This document shows, piece after piece, positions 30,646 through 41,495 of a DNA stretch of 64,000 nucleotides (position 1 is the stretch's first letter; every line of letters begins with the position of its first letter). The notes beneath the pieces were generated by a model that was not told where the DNA came from, did no database searches, and saw only the letters and a program-made list of their open reading frames with translations. The DNA is taken from contig QNRL01000009.1 in the NCBI GenBank assembly GCA_003315335.1, forward strand, positions 221,980 to 285,979, given 5' to 3'. The DNA comes from Pseudocitrobacter faecalis. Lineage in GTDB: Bacteria; Pseudomonadota; Gammaproteobacteria; Enterobacterales; Enterobacteriaceae. Made by a program: the position numbers and the translations under genes.

Positions 30646-31197
30646 TTAAAACTTAACGCTGGGCGTTTCCCGTTCAGTTTCGGCGAGACTTAACATCTCT
30701 GTTTTCTCGAAATGATGGAAATTAGCAATGATATTTGATGGGAAAGATTCTACCCGGTTATTCCAGTTCATTACGGTTGAATTATATAATTGGCGTGAAT
30801 AAGCTACTTTATTTTCCGTGGTGGAGAGTTCGTGCTGTAACTCAACGAAGGAATCGTTCGCTTTGAGTTCTGGGTAGCTTTCGCTAAGCGCGAAAACGGA
30901 GCGCAGTGCACCCGTCAGTTGATTGTTCGCCTCAAGCTGTTGCTGCGGGCTGTTTCCGGCAGCAATGATGCTGTTACGCGCAGCGATCACCTTTTCCAGC
31001 GTATCTTGCTCATGACGCGCAAATCCCTTTACGGTTTCGACCAGATTAGGAATTAAATCGCAGCGTCTTTTTAACTGCACGTCGATTTGTGCCCACGTCT
31101 CCTCGACGCGGTTACGGTTTTTTATAAATGCGTTATAGGTTCCAATATAGAATCCGGCCAAAATAATAACGATGGCAAGCACGATAAGAAAAAACAT
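30646..31197 (-). CDS. LemA family membrane protein
   Basis: 183 residues from the ATG at 31197, which has GAGGG seven bases upstream; the ATG at 31227 lacks one. One N-terminal membrane helix (FFLIVLAIVIILAGFYIG) is followed by a helical domain with the family signature AFIKNRNRVEETWAQIDVQLKRRCDLIPNL split across residues 20-50 and SYPELKANDSF near residue 118. LemA proteins are anchored in the inner membrane; their function is uncertain. It is first of a two-gene operon with the HtpX-like protease. Confidence 0.88.
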   Translation of the reverse strand: MFFLIVLAIVIILAGFYIGTYNAFIKNRNRVEETWAQIDVQLKRRCDLIPNLVETVKGFARHEQDTLEKVIAARNSIIAAGNSPQQQLEANNQLTGALRSVFALSESYPELKANDSFVELQHELSTTENKVAYSRQLYNSTVMNWNNRVESFPSNIIANFHHFEKTEMLSLAETERETPSVKF

Positions 31198-31568
31198 TGT
31201 CGATCCCTCTGATAATAAAGTCATCACTATAAATAATGTGGCGTTAGGGGTAAATATAAGTTGTGTTAGTCGGCGGTTTTTTGTGATGTTTAGTGTGACT
31301 TTGTTATCGATTAATATTTCTGGTAAATTAATTTATGAATCCTGATTAATATTATGAATAGTTTTGCGACTCCTGTAGAGGGATAAACTCTCCACACCCT
31401 CGCTTACTTGTTCCTTCTCCGCTGTCACGCTCGTCAGGATGCTTACCTGGTAGAATCACCGCGCCGCGCTGCATACCTGGCAACAATCTCCTTCATTTCC
31501 CCCCTGAATACAGCGTATAATCCCCGGCCTTTGATTATTTTTTTACCACTTTTCTTTTTGGAAGCAAA
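31198..31568. other. Intergenic region between lemA and ygiQ
   Basis: 371 nt. The half near lemA is AT-rich and likely carries its promoter. Near the right end TATAAT at about 31518 is a probable -10 element for ygiQ. No gene remnant or repeat is evident. Confidence 0.5.
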
Positions 31569-33788
31569 ATGAGCTCTATCTCCCTGATCCAACCGGATCG
31601 CGACCTGTTCTCCTGGCCGCAGTACTGGGCCGCCTGTTTTGGGCCGGCGCCGTTTTTGCCAATGTCCCGTGAAGAGATGGATCAACTTGGCTGGGATAGC
31701 TGCGATATCATTTTGGTTACCGGCGACGCGTACGTCGACCATCCAAGCTTTGGTATGGCGATTTGTGGCCGTATGCTGGAAGCGCAGGGGTTCCGCGTGG
31801 GCATCATTGCGCAGCCGGACTGGAACAGTAAAGACGATTTTATGCGCCTGGGTAAGCCAAACCTCTTTTTCGGCGTCACCGCAGGCAACATGGACTCGAT
31901 GATCAACCGCTACACGGCCGATCGTAAGCTGCGTCAGGACGATGCCTACACGCCGGATAACGTCGGTGGCAAACGCCCCGATCGCGCAACGCTGGTCTAT
32001 ACCCAGCGCTGTAAAGAAGCGTGGAAAGATGTGCCGGTGATCCTGGGCGGCATTGAAGCCAGCTTGCGTCGTACCGCGCATTACGATTACTGGTCTGACA
32101 CCGTGCGTCGTTCGGTGCTGGTTGACTCTAAAGCCGATATGCTGATGTTCGGTAACGGCGAGCGCCCGCTGGTGGAAGTCGCGCATCGTCTGGCGCAGGG
32201 CGAACTCATTTCACAGATTCGCGATGTGCGTAACACGGCGATTATCGTCAAAGAAGCCCTGCCGGGCTGGGCTGGCGTGGATTCAACGCGTTTAGATACG
32301 CCGGGGAAAATCGACCCGATCCCGCATCCGTATGGCGAAGATTTGCCGTGTGCTGACAACAAGCCGGTGGAACCGCAGAAAGCGGAAGTTAAAACCGTCA
32401 CCGTTCAGCCGCCGCGCCCTAAGCCGTGGGAAAAAACCTACGTGCTGCTGCCGTCTTTTGAGAAAGTGAAAAACGATAAAGTGCTGTACGCACATGCTTC
32501 GCGTATTTTGCACCATGAAACGAACCCCGGCTGCGCACGTGCGTTGATGCAAAAGCACGGCGATCGCTATATCTGGATCAACCCACCGGCGATCCCGCTT
32601 TCCACCGAAGAGATGGATAGCGTGTTCGCGCTGCCGTATCAGCGTGTACCGCATCCGGCGTATGGCAATGCGCGCATTCCGGCATATGAGATGATCCGCT
32701 TCTCGATCAACATTATGCGCGGCTGTTTTGGCGGCTGTTCTTTCTGCTCCATTACCGAGCACGAAGGGCGCATTATTCAGAGCCGTTCGGAAGACTCGAT
32801 CATCAACGAGATCGAAGCCATTCGCGATACGGTGCCAGGCTTTACCGGCGTCATTTCCGACCTCGGCGGGCCGACGGCAAACATGTACATGCTGCGCTGT
32901 AAATCGCCGCGTGCCGAGCAGACCTGCCGCCGTCTCTCCTGTGTTTATCCGGATATCTGCCCGCACATGGACACCAACCATGAGCCGACGATCAACCTTT
33001 ACCGTCGCGCGCGCGATCTGAAAGGTATCAAGAAGATCCTCATCGCCTCCGGTGTGCGTTACGACATCGCGGTGGAAGATCCGCGCTATATCAAAGAGCT
33101 GGCAACCCACCACGTGGGCGGTTATCTGAAGATTGCGCCGGAGCATACGGAAGAGGGGCCGCTGTCGAAAATGATGAAGCCGGGGATGGGGACTTATCAC
33201 CGCTTTAAAGAGCTTTTCGACACCTATTCGAAGCAGGCCGGGAAAGAGCAGTATCTGATTCCGTACTTTATCTCTGCACATCCGGGTACGCGTGATGAAG
33301 ATATGGTGAATCTGGCGCTGTGGCTGAAGAAACATCGCTTCCGTCTCGACCAGGTGCAGAACTTCTATCCGTCGCCGCTGGCGAACTCGACCACCATGTA
33401 TTACACCGGTAAGAACCCGCTGGGTAAAATTGGCTATAAGAGTGAAGAAGTGGTTGTGCCGAAAGGTGATAAACAGCGTCGCCTGCATAAAGCGCTGCTG
33501 CGTTACCATGATCCGAAAAACTGGCCGATGATCCGTCAGGCGCTGGAAGCCATGGGTAAAAAACATCTTATCGGCCCGCGTCGTGATTGCCTGGTGCCGT
33601 CACCGACGTTGGATGAGATGCGTGAAGCACGTCGCCAGAACCGCAACACGCGCCCGGCGCTGACTAAACACACGCCGGTGGCGCATCAGCGTCAAACGCC
33701 AGCAGGCGCGAAGAAGGCACCTGCCGCGCAGCCACGCCCGGTTAATACGGGTGCGAAAAAACGCATAAAACCGGCGGGAGGGCGTTAA
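31569..33788 (+). CDS. ygiQ: Radical SAM protein YgiQ
   Basis: 739 residues. An N-terminal B12-binding-like domain ([16 protein letters not shown]) precedes the radical SAM core with its CxxxCxxC cluster motif in [18 protein letters not shown] near residue 385. The C-terminal tail is basic and low in complexity ([18 protein letters not shown]). YgiQ is a conserved protein of unknown reaction. Its stop overlaps the convergent HIT gene stop by 4 nt. Confidence 0.95.
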   Translation: MSSISLIQPDRDLFSWPQYWAACFGPAPFLPMSREEMDQLGWDSCDIILVTGDAYVDHPSFGMAICGRMLEAQGFRVGIIAQPDWNSKDDFMRLGKPNLFFGVTAGNMDSMINRYTADRKLRQDDAYTPDNVGGKRPDRATLVYTQRCKEAWKDVPVILGGIEASLRRTAHYDYWSDTVRRSVLVDSKADMLMFGNGERPLVEVAHRLAQGELISQIRDVRNTAIIVKEALPGWAGVDSTRLDTPGKIDPIPHPYGEDLPCADNKPVEPQKAEVKTVTVQPPRPKPWEKTYVLLPSFEKVKNDKVLYAHASRILHHETNPGCARALMQKHGDRYIWINPPAIPLSTEEMDSVFALPYQRVPHPAYGNARIPAYEMIRFSINIMRGCFGGCSFCSITEHEGRIIQSRSEDSIINEIEAIRDTVPGFTGVISDLGGPTANMYMLRCKSPRAEQTCRRLSCVYPDICPHMDTNHEPTINLYRRARDLKGIKKILIASGVRYDIAVEDPRYIKELATHHVGGYLKIAPEHTEEGPLSKMMKPGMGTYHRFKELFDTYSKQAGKEQYLIPYFISAHPGTRDEDMVNLALWLKKHRFRLDQVQNFYPSPLANSTTMYYTGKNPLGKIGYKSEEVVVPKGDKQRRLHKALLRYHDPKNWPMIRQALEAMGKKHLIGPRRDCLVPSPTLDEMREARRQNRNTRPALTKHTPVAHQRQTPAGAKKAPAAQPRPVNTGAKKRIKPAGGR

Positions 33789-34249
33789 GAATCCTGCTCC
33801 GCTCTGATTCTGGCCGCTAATGCGGCCAGCTTCTCATCATCCGCCCGCTCGTGATCGTGAGAAGATAAATAGCCCTCATACTGTTCAAAATACTTCTTCT
33901 GCGTAAACTCGATAGGCTGCCATTTCGTCATGTCGCCGGTGCCGTGCATCGGGCTGAGTTTGCTGTGCACGTGGTTCACGCCGAAACCTTCAAAAAACAT
34001 TCCACTGCGACCCACATCAGCAAAAGATTTATCCAGCAATTTAGCCACTTTCTGTGTGGCCAGAACCAAATCGGCCAGCGCCTGTGGTGGCATATCAAAG
34101 GCATAGCTTGGATAGTGTTTTTTCGGAATGACGACGGTAAAGCCTTCGGTATTAGGGAAAATCGACAGAAAGGCCAGGTGATGTTCATCTTCCCAGATTT
34201 TATGGCAGGGCGCTTTGCCCGCAACGATTTGGCAGAAAATGCAGGTCAT
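33785..34249 (-). CDS. HIT family protein
   Basis: 154 residues from the ATG at 34249, which has GAGG upstream; the ATG at 34291 has none. It opens [20 protein letters not shown], typical of HIT nucleotide hydrolases, with [13 protein letters not shown] in the middle. The histidine triad reads NHVHSKLSP: the first two histidines, including the usual nucleophile, remain, but the third position is Lys. It probably handles a nucleotide phosphoramidate or dinucleotide. It sits where E. coli has yqhGH. Confidence 0.85.
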   Translation of the reverse strand: MTCIFCQIVAGKAPCHKIWEDEHHLAFLSIFPNTEGFTVVIPKKHYPSYAFDMPPQALADLVLATQKVAKLLDKSFADVGRSGMFFEGFGVNHVHSKLSPMHGTGDMTKWQPIEFTQKKYFEQYEGYLSSHDHERADDEKLAALAARIRAEQDS

Positions 34250-34293
34250 GCGATCCTCGCGAAAAAGATAAGGTGTAAGCCAGATTATCACAG

Positions 34294-34326
34294 GTAAAAA
34301 AAACGCTACCGTAGTCGGTAGCGTTT
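34294..34326 (-). terminator. Rho-independent terminator of dkgA
   Basis: On the minus strand AAACGCTACCG-ACTA-CGGTAGCGTTT is followed by a run of eight Ts. It lies 12 nt past the dkgA stop. Confidence 0.9.
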
Positions 34327-34338
34327 AGTATGAATGCG

Positions 34339-35166
34339 TTAGCCGCCGAATTGATCCGGGTCGGGCCCAAGACGTTTGCCTTTATCCAGTTTGGCTATTT
34401 CGCCCAGTTCGTCTTTATCAAGACGGAAATCCCAGACGTCGAAGTTGGCGGCAATACGCGCAGGCGTCACCGATTTCGGGATGACGACCAGGCCGTTATC
34501 CAGGTGCCAGCGAATCACGATTTGTGCCGGAGTTTTGCCATATTTATCCGCCAGATCGCGAATGATTTTCTGATCGAATACGCCTTCGCCGCCCTGTGCC
34601 AGCGGGCTCCAGGATTCGGTTTGAATTTTATGCGTCGCGTTCCACGCATGCAGCTGGCGTTGTTGCATCAACGGGTGAAGTTCAATCTGATTGATAACCG
34701 GGGCGACGCCGGTTTCGTCGATAATGCGTTGCAGGTGATTTACCTGGAAATTGCAGACGCCGATGCTTTTTACCAGCCCTTGCTTTTGCAGTTCAATCAT
34801 TCCTTTCCACGCGTCCACGTAGTGGTCAATGGCGGGAACCGGCCAGTGCATCAGGTAGAGGTCGAGATAATCGAGTTGTAGCTTCTCAAGGCTTTCCTGT
34901 AGCGCCTCGGCAGGGCGTTTCTGATCGTCGTTCCACAGCTTGGTGGTGATAAACAACTCTTCACGCGGAACACCCGCGCTTTTCAGCGCCTGGCCCACGC
35001 CATCTTCGTTCTTGTAGGCGGTGGCGGTATCAATCGAGCGATACCCGACCTCCAGCGCTTTATGAATCGCGGTGACAACCTCCTCGTTGCTTGCTTTCCA
35101 CACGCCGAGACCCAGTTGCGGCATCACGTTGCCGTCCTGGAGTTTGATTACGGTTGGATGTGTCAT
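34339..35166 (-). CDS. dkgA: 2,5-diketo-D-gluconate reductase A DkgA (YqhE)
   Basis: 275 residues, as in E. coli. An aldo-keto reductase barrel: the catalytic set is Asp and Tyr in SIDTATAYKNEDGVG, Lys in FITTKLWNDD and His in LYLMHWPVP; NADPH contact lies in VIPKSVTPARI. It reduces 2,5-diketogluconate, methylglyoxal and other aldehydes. It lies downstream of yqhD on the same strand, 130 nt away, and in E. coli both are activated by YqhC. Confidence 0.96.
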   Translation of the reverse strand: MTHPTVIKLQDGNVMPQLGLGVWKASNEEVVTAIHKALEVGYRSIDTATAYKNEDGVGQALKSAGVPREELFITTKLWNDDQKRPAEALQESLEKLQLDYLDLYLMHWPVPAIDHYVDAWKGMIELQKQGLVKSIGVCNFQVNHLQRIIDETGVAPVINQIELHPLMQQRQLHAWNATHKIQTESWSPLAQGGEGVFDQKIIRDLADKYGKTPAQIVIRWHLDNGLVVIPKSVTPARIAANFDVWDFRLDKDELGEIAKLDKGKRLGPDPDQFGG

Positions 35167-35246
35167 GCATTTCTCCTTTTCTCTCTATTGCTTATCGGCG
35201 CAGTGGGCCCGATAAGATTTGTAAGATCAATTCTGGTCGAAATATG

Positions 35247-35287
35247 CAAAAACGAAAGCCAGACGCTAAAGACTTAGGTCTGGCTTT
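35247..35287 (-). terminator. Terminator after yqhD
   Basis: On the minus strand AAAGCCAGAC and GTCTGGCTTT pair across a 13-nt loop, followed by CGTTTTTGC. It lies between yqhD and dkgA, so dkgA is expressed partly by read-through or from its own promoter. Confidence 0.7.
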
Positions 35288-35296
35288 GAGTGGGGA

Positions 35297-36460
35297 TTAA
35301 CGTGCCGCTTCGTAAATGCGACGGCTTACTTCGAGGGTAATATCCTGATTTTCACCCAGTTTTGTCATGCCGTGTTCTTCGAGTTTATTCAGCAGTGCGG
35401 GGATGGAGCTGCCGTCCAGACCGTAATCGGACAAATGAGTCGGTACGCCCATCTGCTCGAAGAAATTGCGGGTGGCGGCGATGGCAGCGTCGATACGCGC
35501 ATCATCGGAACCTTCGGTGATGTTCCAGACGCGTTCCGCGTATTGCAGCAGTTTGGCGCGTTTGGTGTCACGTTTTTCATTCCACAGAGCCGGCAGGACG
35601 ATAGCCAGCGTCTGTGCGTGGTCAAGGCCGTGCATGGCGGTCAGTTCGTGGCCCAGCATGTGGGTCGCCCAGTCCTGCGGCACGCCTGCGCCAATCAGAC
35701 CGTTTAACGCCTGAGTTGCCGCCCACATAATATTGGCGCGAACATCGTAGTTTTCAGGTTCTTTCAGCGCTTTCGGGCCATCTTCAACCAGCGTTAACAG
35801 AATGCCTTCCGCGAAGCGATCCTGAATTTTGCCGTTTACCGGGTAGGTCACGTACTGTTCAACCGTGTGTACGAAGGCATCAACCACACCGTTAGCGACC
35901 TGACGCGGTGGCAGCGTGTAGGTGTAAACCGGATCCAGAATCGCGAAGACCGGCTGCACGTGCGGCGACATAAAGGCGCGTTTGTCGCCAGTGGTTTTAC
36001 GAGAAATAACCGCACCTTTATTGGATTCAGAACCGGTTGCCGGAAGGGTAAGGACGGAACCCATCGGAATCGCGCTGTTCACCTTGCTGCCGTAAGTTTC
36101 CAGAATCTCCCACGGGTCGATAGACGCATCGTAATGCGCTGCCGCCGCGATAAATTTGGTGCCGTCCAGAACGGAACCGCCGCCAACGGCGAGCAGGAAC
36201 GTGATTTTTTCGTCGCGGGCAATTTTCACCGCGTTCATCAGCGTTTCATAAGACGGGTTCGGTTCAATACCGCCAAACTCGCGAACGTCAAGACCTTCCA
36301 GAGCGGATAACACCTGATCCAGTACGCCGGTTTTTTTCACGCTGCCGCCACCGTAGGTCACCAGCACGCGAGCGTCTTCCGGAATTTGCGCACGCAGGTT
36401 TTCAATAACGCCTTTACCGAAAAGAATGCGGGTTGGAGTATGGAGATCAAAATTAAACAT
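35297..36460 (-). CDS. yqhD: NADPH-dependent aldehyde reductase YqhD
   Basis: 387 residues, as in E. coli. An iron-type alcohol dehydrogenase: the NADPH site has VTYGGGSVKK and AVGGGSVLDGTKF; the metal ligands are in GVVDAFVHTVEQ and HMLGHELTAMHGLDHAQTLA. It reduces toxic short-chain aldehydes such as butanal, acrolein and methylglyoxal products. It is divergent from its activator gene yqhC. Confidence 0.97.
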   Translation of the reverse strand: MFNFDLHTPTRILFGKGVIENLRAQIPEDARVLVTYGGGSVKKTGVLDQVLSALEGLDVREFGGIEPNPSYETLMNAVKIARDEKITFLLAVGGGSVLDGTKFIAAAAHYDASIDPWEILETYGSKVNSAIPMGSVLTLPATGSESNKGAVISRKTTGDKRAFMSPHVQPVFAILDPVYTYTLPPRQVANGVVDAFVHTVEQYVTYPVNGKIQDRFAEGILLTLVEDGPKALKEPENYDVRANIMWAATQALNGLIGAGVPQDWATHMLGHELTAMHGLDHAQTLAIVLPALWNEKRDTKRAKLLQYAERVWNITEGSDDARIDAAIAATRNFFEQMGVPTHLSDYGLDGSSIPALLNKLEEHGMTKLGENQDITLEVSRRIYEAAR

Positions 36461-36658
36461 GGCTCGTTTCCTTCATCGGAGGATGGAAAAAGTGGGTAGC
36501 AATGGTGGCTACCGGATGACGACTATTGTGGTCTTCAGGGGCGATCCTCTCAATGCACATTTCTGCCATTGTCTTGCCCATTTCTCCACAGAGCTGGAGA
36601 AAAGTAGCGAAAAGGTCAACAATGAATGCCTGTATTCATCTGGCGGGAGAGTGGGAAA

Positions 36659-37558
36659 ATGAACCGGGAAGAGATTTGTGCGTTGTTAACGGATAAGATT
36701 AAATTATTGAAAAGTAATGAACAAAGTCTTAGTGCTTTGGTGCCAGATATCCAGCTTATCTATGGTACTCAGCCTGCCGCACGCACACCTGTTATGTACC
36801 GTCCTGGGATTATATTTCTCTTTTCTGGCTATAAGATTGGCTATATCAATGAACGTACCTTCCGCTACGACGCCAATGAATATTTACTGCTGACGGTGCC
36901 GCTGCCGTTTGAGTGTGAAACCTTCGCCACCGAGACCGCGCCGCTGGCCGGGTTACGTCTGAACGTCGATATTATGCAGCTTCAGGAGCTGTTGATGGAT
37001 ATCGGGGAAGATGAACGCTTCCAGCCTGCAATGGCGGCGAGCGGCATTAACTCGGCGACGCTCTCTGATGAGATCCTTTGTGCGGCAGAGCGCCTGCTGG
37101 ATGTGATGGAACGTCCGCTGGAGGCGCGCATCCTCGGCAAACAGATTATCCGCGAAATGCTGTTCTATGTGCTTACCGGGCCGCGCGGTGGGGCGCTGCT
37201 GGCATTGGTCAGCCGCCAGACGCATTTCAGCCAGATCAGTCGCGTGTTGAAGCGCATCGAAAGTCAGTACACCGAAAATCTGAGCGTCGACCAACTGGCC
37301 GCCGAGGCCAATATGAGCTTGTCGGCGTTTCATCATAACTTTAAATCGGTGACCAGCACGTCACCGTTGCAGTACCTGAAAACGTATCGCCTGCACAAGG
37401 CGCGCATGATGATGGTGCATGATGGATTAAAAGCAAGCGCAGCGGCAATGCAGGTGGGATATGAAAGCGCATCGCAGTTTAGCCGCGAATTTAAACGCTA
37501 TTTCGGCATTACACCGGGAGAAGATGCGGCGCGTTTACGCGCGATTCAAATCGTTTAG
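36659..37558 (+). CDS. yqhC: AraC-family activator YqhC
   Basis: 299 residues from the ATG at 36659, with GGGAG about 11 nt upstream; ATG 36626 is an alternative. The N-terminal AraC_N sensor domain ([18 protein letters not shown]) is followed by a double helix-turn-helix ([22 protein letters not shown] and [22 protein letters not shown]). In E. coli it activates yqhD and dkgA in response to aldehydes, and the divergent arrangement is kept here. Confidence 0.95.
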   Translation: MNREEICALLTDKIKLLKSNEQSLSALVPDIQLIYGTQPAARTPVMYRPGIIFLFSGYKIGYINERTFRYDANEYLLLTVPLPFECETFATETAPLAGLRLNVDIMQLQELLMDIGEDERFQPAMAASGINSATLSDEILCAAERLLDVMERPLEARILGKQIIREMLFYVLTGPRGGALLALVSRQTHFSQISRVLKRIESQYTENLSVDQLAAEANMSLSAFHHNFKSVTSTSPLQYLKTYRLHKARMMMVHDGLKASAAAMQVGYESASQFSREFKRYFGITPGEDAARLRAIQIV

Positions 37559-37569
37559 GCAAGACGCTC

Positions 37570-37616
37570 TTGTAGGCCGGATAAGCGCAGCGCATCCGGC
37601 TTCAAAGCGCATCCGG
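37570..37616. repeat. REP-type palindrome after yqhC
   Basis: GTAGGCCGGATAAGCGCAGC and GCATCCGGC make a classic REP unit, followed by a second GCGCATCCGGCCC arm. It separates convergent yqhC and yghB. Confidence 0.8.
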
Positions 37617-37634
37617 CCCTAAAGAGCAGCGCCC

Positions 37635-38294
37635 TCAGGCGCTGCAATACTTCTTCTTAATCACCACCACCAGCGTACCGAGCAGCCCGGCAACCAGCAG
37701 GAAAATAGGCAGGATCATCAGGAAGGTCATCACCTGATCTTCATGACGTTTTACAAACGGAATCATGCTGATGGCATAGCCGAGGCTGGTGACGACGCCC
37801 ACCCACAGCAGCGCGCTCAGCCAGTTAAAGAACTGGAAGCGACGATTAGAGAGCCCGGAAATGCCCGCCATGGTTGGCAGCAGCGTACGCACGAACGCCA
37901 GAAAACGCCCGGCGAGCAGTGCCAGCAGGCCGTGACGATCGAACATGCAGGTCGCACGTTGATGATATTTTTCCGGTAATTGCGCGAGCCAACCTTTCAC
38001 TGTTCGGGTGTTGCCCAACCAGCGCCCCTGAATATAGCTCAGCCAGCAGCCGAGGCTGGCGGCAGTCGTCAAAATGATCACCGTCGGTACAAATCCCATC
38101 ACCCCTTTGGCGATGAGCGCGCCCGCGAGCAGCAACAGGCTATCGCCCGGCAGGAAGGACGCCGGAAGCAGACCGTTTTCTAAAAACAGCGTGGCAAACA
38201 TAACCAGATAAACCACCCCGACAACGTGAGGATTCGCCAGTGCGGCAAAGTCATGTTGCCAGAGCGCGGCGACAATATCTTGAATGACGACCAT
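37635..38294 (-). CDS. yghB: DedA-family membrane protein YghB
   Basis: 219 residues from the ATG at 38294 (AGGA upstream), the E. coli length; the open frame extends further but without a ribosome-binding site. Several membrane segments are visible, with the family motifs [18 protein letters not shown] and [17 protein letters not shown]. DedA proteins support membrane homeostasis and undecaprenyl-phosphate or lipid recycling; in E. coli YghB and YqjA are partly redundant and needed for division and Tat export. Confidence 0.95.
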   Translation of the reverse strand: MVVIQDIVAALWQHDFAALANPHVVGVVYLVMFATLFLENGLLPASFLPGDSLLLLAGALIAKGVMGFVPTVIILTTAASLGCWLSYIQGRWLGNTRTVKGWLAQLPEKYHQRATCMFDRHGLLALLAGRFLAFVRTLLPTMAGISGLSNRRFQFFNWLSALLWVGVVTSLGYAISMIPFVKRHEDQVMTFLMILPIFLLVAGLLGTLVVVIKKKYCSA

Positions 38295-38560
38295 GGACTT
38301 TCCTGTGGAACAGCATTTTCGCTTATTGTACTCCCGAATTGCCTGAAACTCTTTGATCCCTCGCGCAACAACAGATGCACAGCTGTTCAGGAATAAGAAC
38401 AACCTGAGCCGTATGCGTTTACGCCGGAATATTCTGGCCATTCGGTTGATAGACTGTTCTCAAAATCTTGAAAACGCGCGAGGCATTGCGCGACGCGTAT
38501 CTTCAGGGACATTGCTAACCAGACAGCCCGGGGCGATATACCACCGGGCCTGAGGCTATT

Positions 38561-39783
<1,223 letters not shown>

Positions 39784-39921
39784 AAATTATCACGATTGTT
39801 GCAAGATGTACCCGCTTGCACGATATAAAGCAGAAAATTTCTCAAAAAGCACGGTGGTGACTTTTTTACTGCGTAAGCGCAAGGAAAATAAGTATGATTT
39901 GAGTCACTATGTAAATACTAA

Positions 39922-39936
39922 TGAGAACTACTATCA
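39922..39936. promoter_or_regulatory. Probable Fur box upstream of exbB
   Basis: TGAGAAC-T-ACTATCA matches 11 of 14 arm positions of the 7-1-7 Fur consensus. It lies 63 nt upstream of the exbB GTG start, where iron control is expected from E. coli. Confidence 0.65.
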
Positions 39937-39998
39937 ATTCGACGTCGTTTTGATATTATTGTGCTCAGATTTTGTGATTTATGTCCTGGAGATACAGA

Positions 39999-40733
39999 GT
40001 GGGTAATAATTTGATGCAGGCGGATCTCTCCGTTTGGGGTATGTATCATCATGCCGACATCGTTGTTAAAGTGGTTATGATTGGCCTGATTCTGGCATCC
40101 GTAGTCACCTGGGCCATCTTCTTTAGTAAGAGCGCAGAGTTGTTCTCCCAGAAGCGTCGCCTCAAACGCGAGCAGCAGCTGTTAGCGGAAGCCCGCTCTA
40201 TCGATCAGGCGCACGAAATCGCCGCCGCCTTCCACGCGAAAAGCCTTAGCACGCAACTGATTCATGAAGCGCAGGACGAGCGTGAGCTTTCTGCGGGCTC
40301 TGAAGACAATGAAGGGATTAAAGAGCGTACCGGCTTCCGCCTGGAACGTCGCGTTGCCTTCGTGAGCCGTAATATGAGCCGCGGCACCGGTTACCTCGCG
40401 ACTATCGGTGCCATTTCCCCGTTTGTCGGTCTGTTTGGTACCGTTTGGGGTATCATGAACAGCTTCATCGGTATTGCGCAGACACAAACCACCAACCTGG
40501 CTGTTGTTGCGCCGGGTATCGCAGAAGCGCTGCTGGCGACCGCAATTGGTCTGTTTGCCGCGATTCCGGCGGTGGTTATCTATAACGTCTTCGCCCGTCT
40601 GATTGGCAGCTATAAAGCAAACCTCAGCGATGTTGCTGCGCAGGTTCTGCTGCTGCAAAGCCGTGACCTGGATCTTAACGCCAGCGGCGTGACCCAGCCG
40701 GTACGTTCCGCACAGAAATTACGAGTAGGTTGA
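39999..40733 (+). CDS. exbB: TonB-complex protein ExbB
   Basis: 244 residues from the GTG at 39999, preceded by GGAG at seven bases and matching the E. coli N-terminus; an ATG at 39981 is rejected for lacking a site. Three membrane segments are visible, with GYLATIGAISPFVGLFGTVW in the second. ExbB forms the pentameric channel that, with ExbD, uses the proton gradient to drive TonB for siderophore and B12 uptake. It is 6 nt upstream of exbD. Confidence 0.97.
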   Translation: MGNNLMQADLSVWGMYHHADIVVKVVMIGLILASVVTWAIFFSKSAELFSQKRRLKREQQLLAEARSIDQAHEIAAAFHAKSLSTQLIHEAQDERELSAGSEDNEGIKERTGFRLERRVAFVSRNMSRGTGYLATIGAISPFVGLFGTVWGIMNSFIGIAQTQTTNLAVVAPGIAEALLATAIGLFAAIPAVVIYNVFARLIGSYKANLSDVAAQVLLLQSRDLDLNASGVTQPVRSAQKLRVG

Positions 40734-40739
40734 TGCCCC

Positions 40740-41165
40740 ATGGCAATGCGTCTTAATGAAAATCTGGACGATAACGGCGAAATGCATGAAATCAACGTGA
40801 CGCCGTTTATCGACGTTATGTTGGTTCTGCTGATCATCTTTATGGTTGCCGCGCCGCTGGCGACGGTAGATGTGAAGGTCAATCTGCCTGCATCCTCCAG
40901 CCAACCGCAGCCGCGCCCGGAAAAACCGATCTATCTGTCGGTGAAAGCGGATAAGTCGATGTTCCTGGGTAATGACCCCATTACCGATGAGAACATGGTG
41001 AATGCGTTGAACACGCTGACGGAAGGGAAGAAAGACACCACAATCTTCTTCCGTGCCGATAAAACCGTCGACTATGAAACGATGATGAAGGTGATGGACA
41101 CCCTGCATCAGGCCGGTTATCTGAAGATTGGCCTGGTAGGGGAAGAGCACGCAGGGGCGAAATAA
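40740..41165 (+). CDS. exbD: TonB-complex protein ExbD
   Basis: 141 residues, as in E. coli. One membrane helix holds the essential Asp25 (VTPFIDVMLVLLIIFMV); the rest is a periplasmic domain (KPIYLSVKADKSMFLGND). It couples proton flow to TonB with ExbB. A composite box C-like repeat follows the stop. Confidence 0.97.
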   Translation: MAMRLNENLDDNGEMHEINVTPFIDVMLVLLIIFMVAAPLATVDVKVNLPASSSQPQPRPEKPIYLSVKADKSMFLGNDPITDENMVNALNTLTEGKKDTTIFFRADKTVDYETMMKVMDTLHQAGYLKIGLVGEEHAGAK

Positions 41166-41274
41166 ACCCCTCACCCCGGCCCTCTCCCTCAGGGAGAGGG
41201 TGAAAACCGCGCTCACTTAAACCTCGGCTTTGTCGGTTCCCTCTCCCTTGAGGGAGAGGGCAGGGTGAGGGGGG
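41166..41274. repeat. Composite box C-like repeat after exbD
   Basis: The same design as at 27166-27276: ACCCCTCACCCCGGCCCTCT with an AGGGAGAGGG arm, then CCCTCTCCCTTGAGGGAGAGGG and a closing CAGGGTGAGGGGGG. The remaining 220 nt up to the chemoreceptor start are AT-rich and hold its promoter; nothing else is visible. Confidence 0.8.
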
Positions 41275-41495
41275 AAACACCGCACATTTCCCCTAAGTCC
41301 TCTCCCCTAATAAATACTTCTCCCAATATAATTATCCTTCGCTGCTTTAAATTAAATTTAATTCTTTTTATATAGTTATTAAAAACACTACGAAGAATAT
41401 ATTCTTCCCCTCCACTGGTAATGATTTACAAACTCTCTACGCTTATTAATGGCGTTAAAAATACTAATAACATTACCTGTACAGTGCGGGGCAAT

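Noticed and set aside
32292..33566. 424-codon minus-strand frame opposite ygiQ
   Set aside because: It lies wholly inside ygiQ, whose protein is well recognised; the antisense frame is a codon-bias shadow rich in His and Arg with no family resemblance.
33785..34291. Longer HIT protein starting at 34291
   Set aside because: No ribosome-binding site at that ATG; the ATG at 34249 has GAGG at good spacing and begins the family's conserved N-terminus.
38520..38558. Hairpin after metC (GCCCGG/CCGGGC) as a terminator
   Set aside because: The loop is long and no T-run follows on the metC strand.
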